64,000 bases of DNA from NCBI RefSeq assembly GCF_041146395.1, contig NC_090995.1, positions 12,626,501-12,690,500 on the forward strand. Direction: 5' to 3'. The notes below the pieces were generated by a model that saw nothing but the letters and a program-made list of their open reading frames with translations, was not told the origin of the DNA and did no database searches. The stretch comes from Eulemur rufifrons. Taxonomy: Eukaryota; Chordata; Mammalia; Primates; Lemuridae. Shown one piece after another: positions 1 through 10,720 of the stretch. Positions within the stretch are counted from its first letter, which is position 1, and every line of letters begins with the position of its first letter. A program made the translations under genes and the position numbers.

Positions 1-232
1 GTCTGTCTTCTTGCTGTGTCCTCACATGGCCTTTTCTCTGTGCACGTGCGCCCCTGATGTCTGTTTCCCCTCTAAGGACGTCCATTCTGTGGTATTACAG
101 CCCTGCTACTGTGACCTCAATTAACCCTAATTACCTCTTTAAAGATCCCATCTGCAAATTACACTCACGTTGAAAATTAGGGCTTCACCGTGTGAATTTT
201 GGGAGGACACAATTTAGTCTATAACAAGTGTA
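1..232 (-). mobile_element. MLT1-type MaLR LTR, partial
   Basis: The block reads as the reverse complement of an MLT1 (ERVL-MaLR) LTR. It has 'ctgtgtcctcacatgg', then 'attacctctttaaagat', then 'gtgtgaattttgggagg' and 'agtctataac', in the expected order. It is cut by the window edge, so the rest of the LTR lies upstream. It is a decayed non-coding solo LTR or fragment; no internal retroviral sequence is visible beside it. The subfamily is not assigned. Confidence 0.75.
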
Positions 233-520
233 TCAGTTACCATTTTTCCCCCTCTTCTGCAGAATTATCAGAGCTTGCTTCTTTTTTTATTTTGCCCAAA
301 GAATGAGTTTTGGTCCCACGGAGTCCCAAGCATCATTTTATCGGTCGTATATTCCTGCAGGGACTCTTACTTCCTCTTTAGTGGCCTTGGTAAATAAGAC
401 CCAGAGCAGGTGGATGAGACTATATCCACCTAAGCATGAGGGTAACATGCGTAGGAGGCCGGGCGTGGCTCTCCTTTGAAAGAGGGTGGTTCTGTGGAGT
501 GACTTAGTCCTTCCCACAGA
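233..520. other. Non-repeat non-coding stretch
   Basis: This lies between the MaLR LTR and the MIR. The 83-codon frame here has no recognisable domain. A short 'ggccgggcgtgg' near 458-470 resembles an Alu start, but no Alu body follows. Confidence 0.4.
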
Positions 521-765
521 TGGTTAAGAGCACGGACGCTGGAGCCAGGCTGCCTGAGTTCAAGTCCAGATACCCCACTTACTAGCTGGGTGATTTTGAA
601 CGAACTACTTAACCTCTCTGTGCCTCAGTTTCCTCACCTGCAAAATGGAGCTAGTATAGTCCCTACCGCACAGAATTGTTAAGAGCATGAGATGAGTTAA
701 CATTTGTAGAGTGCTGAGAAGATTGCCTGGCACACAGCGGTTGCTACAGAAGTGTGTGTAAATAA
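521..765 (+). mobile_element. MIR SINE, near full length
   Basis: The tRNA-like head ('gttaagagcacggac'), the core ('cttactagctgggtga') and the tail ('cctcagtttcctcacctg', 'gcctggcacaca') occur in canonical MIR order. This is an ancient tRNA-derived SINE of mammalian age and is among the best-preserved MIR copies here. Confidence 0.9.
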
Positions 766-1808
766 TAAATTATCGCAGGCTGTGCAGGAAGCATAGCAGT
801 GGACAAGAACACCCTGGGGTATGGAGGACCAGTTGTCAGGAGTGTCACCACACAGCAGCGCCCCAGAAGCTGGTGCTGAGACACCGAATGCCCTGGTTAC
901 TGAGGTCTGATGGGATTGTCCACTGTCTTTCCCTGCGTGACTCACAGATAGGTCTGGCCCTTTGAACCAAAAGAACCTCTTTTATTCGTAGGTAATTTTG
1001 GTAGCGAGGACAGACCTTCTAGTTCAGCTCTGTAGGCTTAAGCCACAGCTGATTTGTACTCCAACCTGGTATATTAGTTAAATGCATCCATTCTTTACCT
1101 GCTATATTTGTAGAAAATATTCTTCCTTGCCCTGCCAGTTATTTGCCTTTTGTTCGTGATTTTGACATATTTAAATGAATTTTTTTTTTAATATTTATGT
1201 AGTTAAATCCCTTGGATTTTTCTTTTGTGATTTCTTTGCCTGCCTTTGGGCTTTTGCAATTCCTAACTATTTTAGATTAAAATTTTAAGATTTATTTGCT
1301 GGGCAAGACATTCCGACACTGGTCGCAACAGTGGTAAAAAGACAAAGACGGTAGCGGCGGAATCCAAATATCAGCTGGAAATCTCATTTGTCTACAGTAG
1401 ATAATTGAGTAAATTCTCGATTTGCCTTGCTAACAATTTTATCTCTCAGAAAGCAAAGTTTATCTCTCAGAAAGGAAAGGAAGCGATGAGGGAAAACTCC
1501 TATTCTTAACTTAATTATCCCTAGAAAAGAGTTGCTTCGGGAAGTGTAAATGATGAGAATTTGGGGGAAAGTGACTATAATGTCTTAGAACCTGTAGGAG
1601 GGTAGAGAAAGTGTGATGCAGCAGTTGCATATTCTAGATGGGAGGGGCACACACGTGACATGCAAGCTCTCTCTTCCTAGACCAAGGGCTGGCATTAGTA
1701 ATTGATCAAAAAACTTTTTTTTTTTCTGCTGAGCTTGGAAATAGCTTTGAATACTTTCAAGTTGACAGAATAGGAAAACACTTATTTTCTATACCTTTTC
1801 TATATTAT
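766..1808. other. AT-rich non-coding stretch, no feature recognised
   Basis: No repeat family, long frame or RNA gene was recognised. The short frames around 697-945 lack start context or protein-like composition. Confidence 0.4.
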
Positions 1809-1821
1809 AAGGAGGTGGATT

Positions 1822-1823
<2 letters not shown>

Positions 1824-1853
<30 letters not shown>

Positions 1854-2171
1854 TTTTGAGACACAGTCTTGCTCTGTTGCTCAGGCTAGAGTGCCATGGC
1901 GTCAGCCTCGCTCACAGCAACCTCAAACTCCTGGGCTCAAGCGATCCTCCTGTCTCAGCCTCTCGAGTAGCTGGGACTACAGGAATGCGCCACCACGCCC
2001 GGCTAATATTTTCTATATATTTTTAGCTGTCCAGATAATTTCTTTCTATTTTTAGTAGAGACAGGGTCTCACTCTTGCTCAGGCTGGTCTCTAACTCCTG
2101 ACCTCGAGCGATCCTCCCACCTCAGCCTCCCAGAGTGCTGGGATTACAGGCGTGAGCCACCGTGCCCAGAC
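1824..2171 (-). mobile_element. Alu (strepsirrhine type), reverse orientation
   Basis: A dimeric Alu read as its reverse complement. An interrupted T tail with (ATTT)n expansion at 1824-1857 is followed by the right monomer, the lemur-type AT-rich middle ('ctgtccagataatttc'), and the left monomer ending 'gagccaccgtgcccag'. The target-site duplication 'aaggaggtggattt' (about 1809-1823) versus 'aagggggtggattt' (about 2172-2185) has one mismatch, so the insertion is moderately old. Confidence 0.95.
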
Positions 2172-2314
2172 AAGGGGGTGGATTTTTAAAAGTTCAAAAA
2201 ACATATAGGTTAGGAGCCTACAATTATTGTGACAATACTTAGATGACATACGTGACAATTTATTCTTATCCTCTCTAGCACTTGTCTCATCTAATTATCA
2301 TGGATTCTTTATGC

Positions 2315-2445
2315 AACCCGTCTCTCCGGGAGGGTGAGACCCTTGCGGGTGGACACTAACCCTTATTCCTCTTCAAATCTGTGATGTCTTGCATGGGGTC
2401 TGGTGGTATAGCAAACTCATTCAAAAATACTGAATTAAAGTGCTG
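2315..2445 (+). mobile_element. Possible L2 3'-end remnant
   Basis: The order of a 'gggtggacac' motif, then 'cttattcctcttcaaatc', then 'tggtggtatagcaaactcat' follows the layout of L2 3' termini but is highly diverged. Chance similarity cannot be excluded without alignment. Confidence 0.3.
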
Positions 2446-3874
2446 TTAATAAATATGAAAACATTTCATGTATTTGCTTAGAAATCTATATATTGGAAAA
2501 CTATTTTTTTGTACACATCGTCTCATTTGATTAGACTATTTACTAATTTTGTAAAGAAGAAAAAGCTCCATCAAAATATCAAAACGACTGGTCTTTGAAG
2601 ATAATTTTCAACTGAAGATGAGAGCAGGGCATGCTCTTTTTGTGGCAACGATTGAGGTTTTCTTCCCCAGAAAACATGATTTATAAAGGAAGGAGAAGAC
2701 ATACTGGCTAAATATTGAGGAATAGCTCATAATATGAATGATACAAATTTTGGTTTTTCTAACGATGTCAAGCTTCCTGGCCTCATTTTCTCTGACGTGG
2801 GTCAACTTGGTAAACTCTTGGACATAGTGTTTGCAAAGATATCGATGATGCCCACTAAATGGGAAAAATACTCTTTATGCTGATTTACTGGTGTACATAA
2901 GGATTTTTTTTTTTTTTTTTTTAAAGGGAGCAGTCATAGCCCAGGCCACAGCGAGAAAACTCCCCAGAGCAGGACCGGCCAGCACGGCGGCAAATCCGAG
3001 TCGCTGCTTGCCCGGTAAGTGCAGGTGACTCATCGTCACGACAGTGTCAGGACCGAAGGGCTAACGCCAAAGCGGTGGCGAGTGATGTTGGTGCCACTCG
3101 ACCTTCCTCGCTGGGGAAACGTGAACATACGAGAAAGTAATTTAAACAGAAGCCAAATGGGGGCGCCTCTAAGTGTGTGACAGTCCCTCCCGCCCCAGTC
3201 ATCCTTCTGCACCAGGGAAGTCTCCCAGTCCCTGCACCAGCGAGAAACACTCTCCGCACCGGCTAAACACGGGATCAGAGCACGACACAAACCAAAAACA
3301 CACACAGTGCAGGGCGAAGGGACCACAGCCTCAACACTGCAGAGTAACAAGTCAGAAGAAGTCAGAGACTCCACTGAACGTTATATGTTCGGTTGAAGGT
3401 GAAATTTCAGGCAGATCTATTTAGTGGGTGTTGTTTTTTTCCCATTATGGATAGGAAGGGGGAGAAAGGGACTCTCTAACCAAAGATGAACAGTTGAAAA
3501 ATCAACTCCAGAGGTCCAGGTGCAAGATTATAAGGTTCTGAGCTGCAAATGGGGAGGGGAGGGGAGGGGGGCCCCATGGATGCTACAACAGGAGAAGCTC
3601 TGGGGCCCATGGACCACGTGAACGAATACAGACGTCGGGGACAGGGAGAAGGGACAGGGCTCCTCCGCCCCCCAGCATGGCTTGGTTTCCACCACCGATG
3701 GCCATCTTACTAACAGGCAAATGACTCTGCAGCAAGACTTTGGCTTTAAAAAGGAAATGAGAAAAACATTCTGTTTTTTCCCCCTGAGTCTATAGCTATG
3801 CCCTTTTCCCTATATTCCTTCATCATTAGGAATATATAATTAAAAGAGTGAGCATGACATGGACACAGCCACGG

Positions 3875-4040
3875 ATTGAGTTGGGAGTGCCACTTCCAGT
3901 CCCAGTTACACCCCTGAAAACCCCTGTGACTCATCCTTGTGGAGCCTCAGTGTTTGTAGCTGTAAAATGCAACTGGACTGGACCATCTCTAAGGCCCTTT
4001 TCGTTTCCAAGTTCCTATATTGACTGCTCTGAGGGTTGTA
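3875..4040 (+). mobile_element. MIR-family SINE remnant
   Basis: 'ctgtgactcatccttgtgg', 'gcctcagtgtttgtagctg' and the 'ggaccatctctaaggccc' tail follow the MIR-family layout that ends in the 'gatctctaaggtcccttcc' motif. It is diverged and the left boundary is unclear. Confidence 0.5.
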
Positions 4041-4627
4041 ATGTTTCCTTATGACAAAAAGTGCACTGAGAATATGGCATTTCTAGGAAGGGCATTGCCT
4101 CCTTCAGGTGTACAGTTTTCCTTTGACCTGTATCATTTCATTGGCGTCTACCTTTATCAGAAAGCCCTTTAGGTTTAAAGACTTCCATACATTGCAGTTT
4201 GTGAACCCAGGGAGACGGAAAGATCAGAAGAATAATTTAATGCTGTTGCAGGCAGTTGAGCAGGCCAGAAAAACAGAAAATGAAACTAAGTCAACAAGCA
4301 AAATGATGGATGCCCCACAAGCTGTGGGTGTTTTAGAAGGGGAAGAAATGCCTACGGTGCCAAACCACATGTGCCTTGAAACTAGGGAGGACACCAGCCC
4401 GGGCCCTGAATGTGGATGGAATTCAGCTCGTTGCTCTCTAACCCTCTGGCAAAATTCTCATTTGTCAAACTGAACCAAGATTCAAGCAACAACAAGGTGA
4501 ATAATGAGAGAAGGAAAAATAATACTCGTTCTGATGATTTAACTTGAAATTATAGTGAGTATAAGTCGCAGAAAATACCTTTGGGTGTCTTCATGGGTGC
4601 CAACCTTGGGGCAGGCAGATAGATTTT

Positions 4628-5192
4628 CTTTTTAATTTCAGAATTGTAGGGGGGGGTACAGACATTTGGTTGCATAATTTGCTTGTGTACAGTTTGAGTC
4701 AAAGTTATAAGTGTGTCCATCACCCAGATAGTGTGCATTGTACCTGTGAGGTGTGAATTTACCCATCTGCTCCTGTCCCCTCCCACCTACTTGATTTCCC
4801 TTGAGTTTTGTTTCCATATGTGCATATAAGTGCTGATTGATTAGTTCTAATTTAGTATTGAGTACATGTAGTGTTTGTTTTTCCATTCTTTCAATACTTC
4901 ACTAAGAAGAATGGCCTCCAGTTCCACCCAGGTTGTTATAAAAGGTACTAGATCACCATCCTTTTTTATGGCTGAGTAGTGTTCCATGGTATACATACGC
5001 CACAGTTTATTAACCCACTCATGCATTGATGGGCACTTGGGTTGATTCCACATCTTTGCAATTGTGAATTGTGCTGCTATAAACATTCGAGTGCAAGTGT
5101 CTTTTTTATAAAATCTCTTTTTTTTCCTTTGGGTAAATACCTAGTAATGAGATTGCTGGATCAAATGGTAGTTCTACTTTTAGTTCTTTGAG
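4628..5192 (-). mobile_element. 5'-truncated L1 (ORF2 tail plus 3'UTR)
   Basis: Reverse-oriented L1 3' end. From left to right it has a short impure T tail, a lemur-type 3'UTR ('aagtgtgtccatcaccc') and the ORF2 C-terminus on the minus strand at about 4847-5190. That tail has the L1 signature WNQPKCPSMHEW and the YSAIK motif. It is flanked by an imperfect 17-bp target-site duplication at 4611-4627 and 5193-5209 ('aggcagatagatttt' versus 'aggcggatagatttt'). It is a dead copy with only the last part of ORF2 present. The 3'UTR has a G-run expansion near 4649-4655. Confidence 0.93.
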
Positions 5193-5209
5193 GTAGGCGG
5201 ATAGATTTT

Positions 5210-6620
5210 TTTTTACTGCAGGAAGGTTCTCTTCTGTTTAGTTTCTGTCCATCTTTCTTTTAGAATCTTCAGTGGCTAAACTTCCCTCAATCTTAGAAAC
5301 AAATCACTTTTCCTCAATTAGGACTAAAGTTCAAAATAGAAGTAATTCCCAGAGATGATGACATGTTGACTTAAACTCATACTAAATTGTGAGTGAATGA
5401 TGGCAGATTTTGCCCGAGAGGAGGTGCAGCACAGAGCTAGAAAGCACTGCCACATCTCCAAAATCAAGAAGAATCCTACACAGAGAGGGAAAAGACAATT
5501 ACAGAAGACAGACTGGAGGCCTTGAGTAACCAACTCACCTACTTTGTACTTTGCAAATGCTAACTTACTGGATCCTCAAATTATTAATAGTTGCTCTAAG
5601 CTGTCCTTGGAAATCATTTTTGTATTGTTGATTTCCATTCGTGAATAAAGGTTTCTAGATATTTCTTGAATCCTTCTGCACAAGGCATCAGTCCTGTTGC
5701 CTCTCTTTTGGTAGAAATAGAATCAATGAAATGACTACTGGAATAAAACACGGAAAAGGAAACCAAGGTGCACCTCCAAATTAGCAAACCACGTGGTCTT
5801 CCCAACCTCCTGTTTTTCTGGGCCTGCTGGGTGAAGCCTCTCTAGGAACAAATGCGCCCATGGAAGAAGTGTCCAAGAGCCAAGATTATTGGAAAATGAA
5901 CCCACCAATGTACTAAATTCCTAGAGGAATAAATATGTGCCTTTGTTAAGTATCAGAAACAACTTCATCATTGGACTTAAAGATTTGCTTTGAAAGCAGC
6001 CGGTTAAGTCTTCTGAACACACTGGTCTTCACTGTTTGTTGCTAATTGAAAATCCATAAATGTGAACTAAGCACCTTTTTAGTAAAAGGGGGAGAATGAG
6101 CTCAGCGAGTGTGGTTTGAAAAGCAGCCTGGATGCCACCTTCTAATGATGTCTTAATGTAAAATTATCCATAGAAGAGACGAAAAGAACATATTTGTGTC
6201 GCGCGTTGAAAGAAATGATGACTCAAGAGTGCAGGGCTTGAATGAATGGGGTCTTCATTTCTGAACTTCAGCAGACCTTGCTGGTATTTTTAGCTCCTTT
6301 TAAACAGTTGTGAGAAATGAGCTCAGCATGTGAAAGAAATTAGGTCAAAGTTTTAAGGAAAACAGGATGAGGGGAAAATTGTTTACATGGAAAGCCTGAG
6401 CCACGGCACGGGTCCCGCCCTGCTTCTGACTGCCGGGTGCAGCGGCGACACGGAGAAAACCGGGTAGCAGGACGCAGGCTGTTGCCTTAGCCCCTCTGCA
6501 AAACCTCCAGCCACACAATGCACTTTTATGCCTTGACCAGAAGCCCAGGCTTGGAATTACCGACTTCTGTTCCCACTCATTCTGTGAGCGAGAATAGAAT
6601 AACTGAATTTTAAAAAACAC
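5210..6620. other. Non-coding stretch, no repeat recognised
   Basis: AT-moderate sequence without recognisable interspersed repeats. Minus-strand frames at 5324-5533, 5614-5805 and 6345-6629 are short, with no domain or conserved motif seen. Confidence 0.4.
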
Positions 6621-6624
6621 TTTT

Positions 6625-6795
6625 ATCATCCAATCATTCGAGATTTACAGAAGCGTTGCAAAAACGCCATCGAGCGTCCCCATAGACCCTGCATCCAGCT
6701 ATTCTAATGTTAACGTTTTACACAGGCGCGGTGCAGCATCAAAACTAAGAAAGGAACATTGGTATAATACAACTAATCACACAACAGACTTTATC
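6625..6795. mobile_element. Old L1M-like 3' region remnant
   Basis: 'gagatttacagaagcgttgc', 'taatgttaacgttttacac' and 'atcaaaactaagaaagg' match, in order, a common mammalian L1M-related repeat that I recall. The copy is diverged. Orientation and exact family are uncertain. Confidence 0.5.
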
Positions 6796-6829
6796 TGGAT
6801 GTCTCCACTGTTTCCCCCACTGCCCTGTT

Positions 6830-6955
6830 TCTTTTTATTTATTTATTTTTATTTTAAATTCAGGATGTTATGGGGTTATGAACATTTTGGTTACATGAAA
6901 TGCATTTGCCTCACTCGAGCCAGGGCCACAAGCGTGTCCTTCCCCCTCGATGAGG
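6830..6955 (-). mobile_element. Short L1 3'UTR tail
   Basis: A T-rich (TTTA)-like run at 6834-6856 is followed by 'aggatgttatgggg', 'aacattttggttacatga' and 'aagcgtgtccttcccc'. This is the same layout as the L1 3'UTRs at 4640-4740 and 24510-24600. It is probably a strongly 5'-truncated L1 inserted into or beside the old L1M piece. Confidence 0.6.
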
Positions 6956-7379
6956 GCCCTGGAGGAGCTGAAATCAGGAAGTGGAGACGTCAGAGTAGGG
7001 AAAAGATTTCTGCGTGGATGTGGGAATTGCCAAGGATCATGAGAGGAGAGTTTGAGAGACAGGAGTCGCCGAAATCCGCAGGGAGTGAGGTCTGCGGACG
7101 ATTGCATCCAGGAAGCGAGCTTTGGGGAGTGTAACACTGGGTCAGACTAGGGGATATACTAAAAGCTACGTGGTGTGAGAATCCAGGTGATGAGTGATAA
7201 CCTGAACACTTTGGATTTCTTGCACTCATCAATTTGTTCTGAGATTGTCCTAGAAAGCGTGGGGTCAGTTTCCGGTCCTGCCAGGACGTAAAGGAATCTG
7301 TCTGGGTCTCTGTGTCAGTCACTCTGACGGTTGTGTCCAGACTGGTGCAGGTGAGGTCCTGTGACCTATGCATTACTCC
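6956..7379. other. Non-coding stretch, no feature recognised
   Basis: Overlapping short frames on both strands (6799-7134, 6868-7137, 6990-7373) show no protein signature. Confidence 0.4.
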
Positions 7380-7495
7380 ATGTCATAGAAGGGAAAAAAT
7401 GAAACGCAAAGACGTTAGATGACTTAACCAAGAATACAGTGTGGCAGGGCCTGGACCGAAGCCCAGATGTGTCTCATCTCCAAGTCTGCGCTCTG
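7380..7495 (-). mobile_element. MIR SINE, reverse orientation
   Basis: 'gatgacttaaccaagaat', 'gtggcagggcctggaccg' and 'aagcccagatgtgtctc' read as the reverse of the MIR core and head. Confidence 0.7.
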
Positions 7496-7909
7496 GAAAA
7501 TCTGCCAGCCACTTTCGCTTAGCTATAGGGCTTCACTTTCCCTTTGGGTTTACCTCTTTATCGGTTTTTGAGTGATTAGTCCTTTAGCAGTCTACTGACA
7601 GAGTGACATTTCTGGGAGGATGTTCGTACAAATAACACATGACAACTGCTAATTTATTTTTACTGTCCTCATTGAGTATCATCACCAACGAATGACATTA
7701 CTATTCTAAATAATTATCCAGGCTTTTAGATTATTAAAATGTACAAAAATGCTTTACCTGATTAAGCAATAAGGAGACCAACCATAATCATAATTCACTT
7801 TTAATTTCTCATTCAGATTGGAGAGAAGAATGCACCTATACCCCTGGGTAACTTACAAGAAGATTGGGAGGAGGGAGGTAAACAGTCGAATATAGTATTT
7901 GTGGTATTT

Positions 7910-8035
7910 GGAATTCTTGAATTATGGAATATAAATTCCATGAGGGCACAGCTTTTGTTTTTGGTTTTCCTTCTGTTATCAAAGTGCCTACCCAGCACAG
8001 TGAATGGATCGGCATTTAGGTTTTCCCATTTTATT
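7910..8035 (+). mobile_element. Possible L2 3'-end remnant
   Basis: 'aattccatgagggcac' is followed by a T-rich stretch and then 'gcctacccagcacagtgaat', the layout of L2 3' ends (gagggcag ... cccagcac ... gcctggcac). It is diverged. Confidence 0.45.
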
Positions 8036-8504
8036 GCTGTTACCAAAAAAAAAAATGGTGATAAATGTTCCTGTCGATGTCTTCTTGAGTATAAGGATTT
8101 CCATAAAATGAAAAACCAGAAATAGCAACACTGCGACCTCAGACACAGTACATTTTATACTTTTTATGTGCCACAGAATTATCTGCTAAAGATTTACACT
8201 CTTAACAATGATGTAAGACACTTCTCATTTGTCCTCTTCTTCAACAGATTTAACAATTTGCCCATCTGATAGGAATGAAATATAGCCATGAGATTGTTGT
8301 TTTAATTTGTATTTATTAACAACAGGTTATTAAGGCTGAAAATCTTTTTCTATGCTTGCTTTTTAGCTGTTTAAGTTTTCTCTTCCTCGCCCTGTTCATA
8401 CTACTCTCAATTTTTCTATCTACTGAATTTCTCTCTTTCCCTTTCTGTCTCACTTTCTTTTTTTTTTTTTTTCTTTTCATTTTTTTAGTTTTGCCTTTAT
8501 GGCT

Positions 8505-8507
<3 letters not shown>

Positions 8508-8542
<35 letters not shown>
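8508..8542. repeat. (AT)n microsatellite
   Basis: About 17 uninterrupted AT dinucleotides lie inside the old L1M, just after T-rich sequence at 8458-8487. The tract is likely length-polymorphic. Confidence 0.95.
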
Positions 8543-8545
<3 letters not shown>

Positions 8546-9271
8546 TCCAACTCCTTGGTCTGTTACATGCATTGTGAATAGCATCTCAAAACTTAACAGG
8601 GCCAAAGAGAACTGAAGTTTTGAATATTAACGTGTTCACATTTATCAGTCCTCTAAGGCTTACTATGCCTTGTCTCTTGGTTAAGAATTTTTTTTCTAGT
8701 AAGTCATAAAAGATACTGTCGCTTTATACTTTAAAGTTTTATTTTTTAAGCACATTGAAATTATTTTCTATATAAATAACATGAAAGAGATATAATTTTT
8801 TTTCCATAGAGATGACCAATTTTCTCATTATTTCTTATTGAACCTATTCTCCAGTTGTAATCCCAACTTTATCATAGGTACCAAAATCCCATATATTTGT
8901 TAGACTTCTTATAGCTACTGTATTCAGTTTCATTAGTCTACTTTTCTATCCTTACACCTTGTCACACTGTCTGAATTATTTGCTATTAATTATAATTAGC
9001 TTTTAGATATTTAGTATGATGATCCTCCTTCTTTACCCTGTGTCTGCTTTTTTCATTTCTTGTCCATTTATTCTTCTATTTAAATTTTAATATCAACTTG
9101 TCAAATTCCTTAAAAAATGTTCTGATAGTTTTTGAAAATGCAGCAGATTTATAGCTTTATTTTGAAATAATTGGCCTACTTATGATATTGACTCTTTCAT
9201 TCCAGGAATATGATATATCTTTTCATTACTTAGGCTTTTATCTTTTTTTAATAATAGTTCATATATTTCTT

Positions 9272-9618
9272 TTATTTTCTTTTTTTTTTTTTTTTTTGAG
9301 ACAGAGTCTCACTTTGTTGCCCTGGCTAGAGTGAGTGCCGTGGCGTCAGCCTAGCTCACAGCAACCTCAAACTCCTGGGCTCAAGCGATCCTCCTGCCTC
9401 AGCCTCCTGAGTAGCTGGGACTACAGGCATGCGCCACCATGCCCGGCTAATTTTTCTATATATATATTTTTAGTTGTCCATATAATTTTTTTCTATTTTT
9501 AGTAGAGACGGGGTCTCGCTCTTGCTCAGGCTGGTCTCGAACTCCTGACCTTGAGCGATCCACCCGCCTCGGCCTCCCAGAGTGCTAGGATTACAGGCGT
9601 GAGCCACCGCGCCCGGCC
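9272..9618 (-). mobile_element. Alu (strepsirrhine type), reverse orientation
   Basis: A complete dimeric Alu in reverse: T tail to 9297, 'gagacagagtctcac', the lemur-type AT-rich centre, ending 'gagccaccgcgcccggcc'. A perfect 12-bp duplication 'catatatttctt' flanks it (9260-9271 and 9619-9630), proving insertion into the L1M. Confidence 0.97.
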
Positions 9619-10193
9619 CATATATTTCTTCAAGAAGTTTTCATATATGCTTTTATTTTTCTTGCTTTATTGCATTGGCTAGGATATTTAATAAAATGTT
9701 AAATAGAAATAATGAGTATGAGCATATTTCCCTTGACTTTGATTTTGAAGGGCACACTTCCTACAGTTCACTATTGAAGGGTATTTGTGCTATAAGCTTT
9801 TGTTAGATATCTTTCATCCAGTTTCAGGAAGTTTCCTTCAATTTCTTGTGGGTTTAAGTTTTTTTTTTTTTGTAAATCATTAATGGTTGCTGAATTTTAT
9901 GTAACAATTCTTCCTGTACTTATTGACACAATAAATTCATCTTTAGTGAATTAATGTGTGAATGTATGAAGTACTTCATAGATTTCTTAATGTTAAATCA
10001 TTCTTTCAGTCTCAGGATGAATCTTCTTTGGTTGTAATTAATAAAAAAAAATACATTACTGAAATAGTTAACTAATATTTTATGTAGAATTTTTGCTTCT
10101 GTAATTGAGAATAGCTTACAAATTTTCTTCTTTGTACTCTCCTAATTCCATTTATTTATGAAATATATAATAGCATTTCTAAAATAAGTTGGA

Positions 10194-10555
10194 GGCCGGG
10201 CGTGGTGGATCACGCCTGTAATCCTAGCACTCTGGGAGGCCGAGGCGGGTGGATCGCTCTAGGTCAGGAGTTCGAGACCAGCCTGAGCAAGAGTGAGACC
10301 CCGTCTCTACTAAAAATAGAAAGAAATTATATGGACAACTAAAATATATATATACAAAAAAAATTAGCCGGGCATGGTGGCGCATGCCTGTAGTCCCAGC
10401 TACTCGGGAGGCTGAGGCAGGAGGATTGCTAAGCCCAGGAGTTTGAGGTTGCTGTGAGCTAGGCTGACGCCACGGCACTCACTCTAGCCCGGGCAACAGA
10501 GTGAGACTCTGTCTCAAAAAAAAATAAATAAAATAAAAAAAATAAAAATAAAAAT
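10194..10555 (+). mobile_element. Alu (strepsirrhine type)
   Basis: A full-length forward Alu beginning 'ggccgggcgtggtggatc', with the lemur-type centre and an A-rich tail diversified into (AAAAT)-like units. A perfect 13-bp duplication 'aaaataagttgga' lies at 10181-10193 and 10556-10568. It belongs to a slightly different subgroup from the 14.6 and 22.1 kb copies, since it has 'gctaagcccaggag' where those have 'ttgagctcaggag'. Confidence 0.97.
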
Positions 10556-10720
10556 AAAATAAGTTGGAGAGCTTTTTCTCTTTTTTCTAGCCCACAAAAC
10601 AATTCATATAAATAGAAGTTTATTCTTTTTTTCCTATCTGGTCTTAATGTTTTTCAGTTTCTCTGCTTTTTGGACTTATTTTTATTTATTTTTCTCTAAA
10701 CTCACTGCGCTTCCATAAGC

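Larger units (their letters stand above)
2172..4610. other. Mostly unclassified non-coding sequence
   Basis: It contains possible L2 (2315-2445) and MIR (3875-4040) remnants, a T run at 2907-2925 and a GC/CpG-richer patch at about 2930-3330. No coding region is supported: the overlapping frames at 3036-3424 on both strands are short and unlike each other. A purine-rich run lies at 3551-3571. Confidence 0.4.
8190..10720 (-). mobile_element. Ancient L1M ORF2 remnant, split by two Alus
   Basis: AT-rich sequence that reads, left to right, like the reverse complement of L1 ORF2 from its 3' part towards the reverse transcriptase region. Examples are the 'gtttaatttgtattta' region near 8300, 'tccttacaccttgtcacactg' near 8950 and 'atcaacttgtcaaattcctt' near 9092. 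Many indels and stops leave no open frame. Two younger Alus (9272-9618, 10194-10555) interrupt it. Boundaries are approximate. Confidence 0.65.

Noticed and set aside
458..475. 'ggccgggcgtggctc' as an Alu start
   Set aside because: The match is too short and no Alu body follows.
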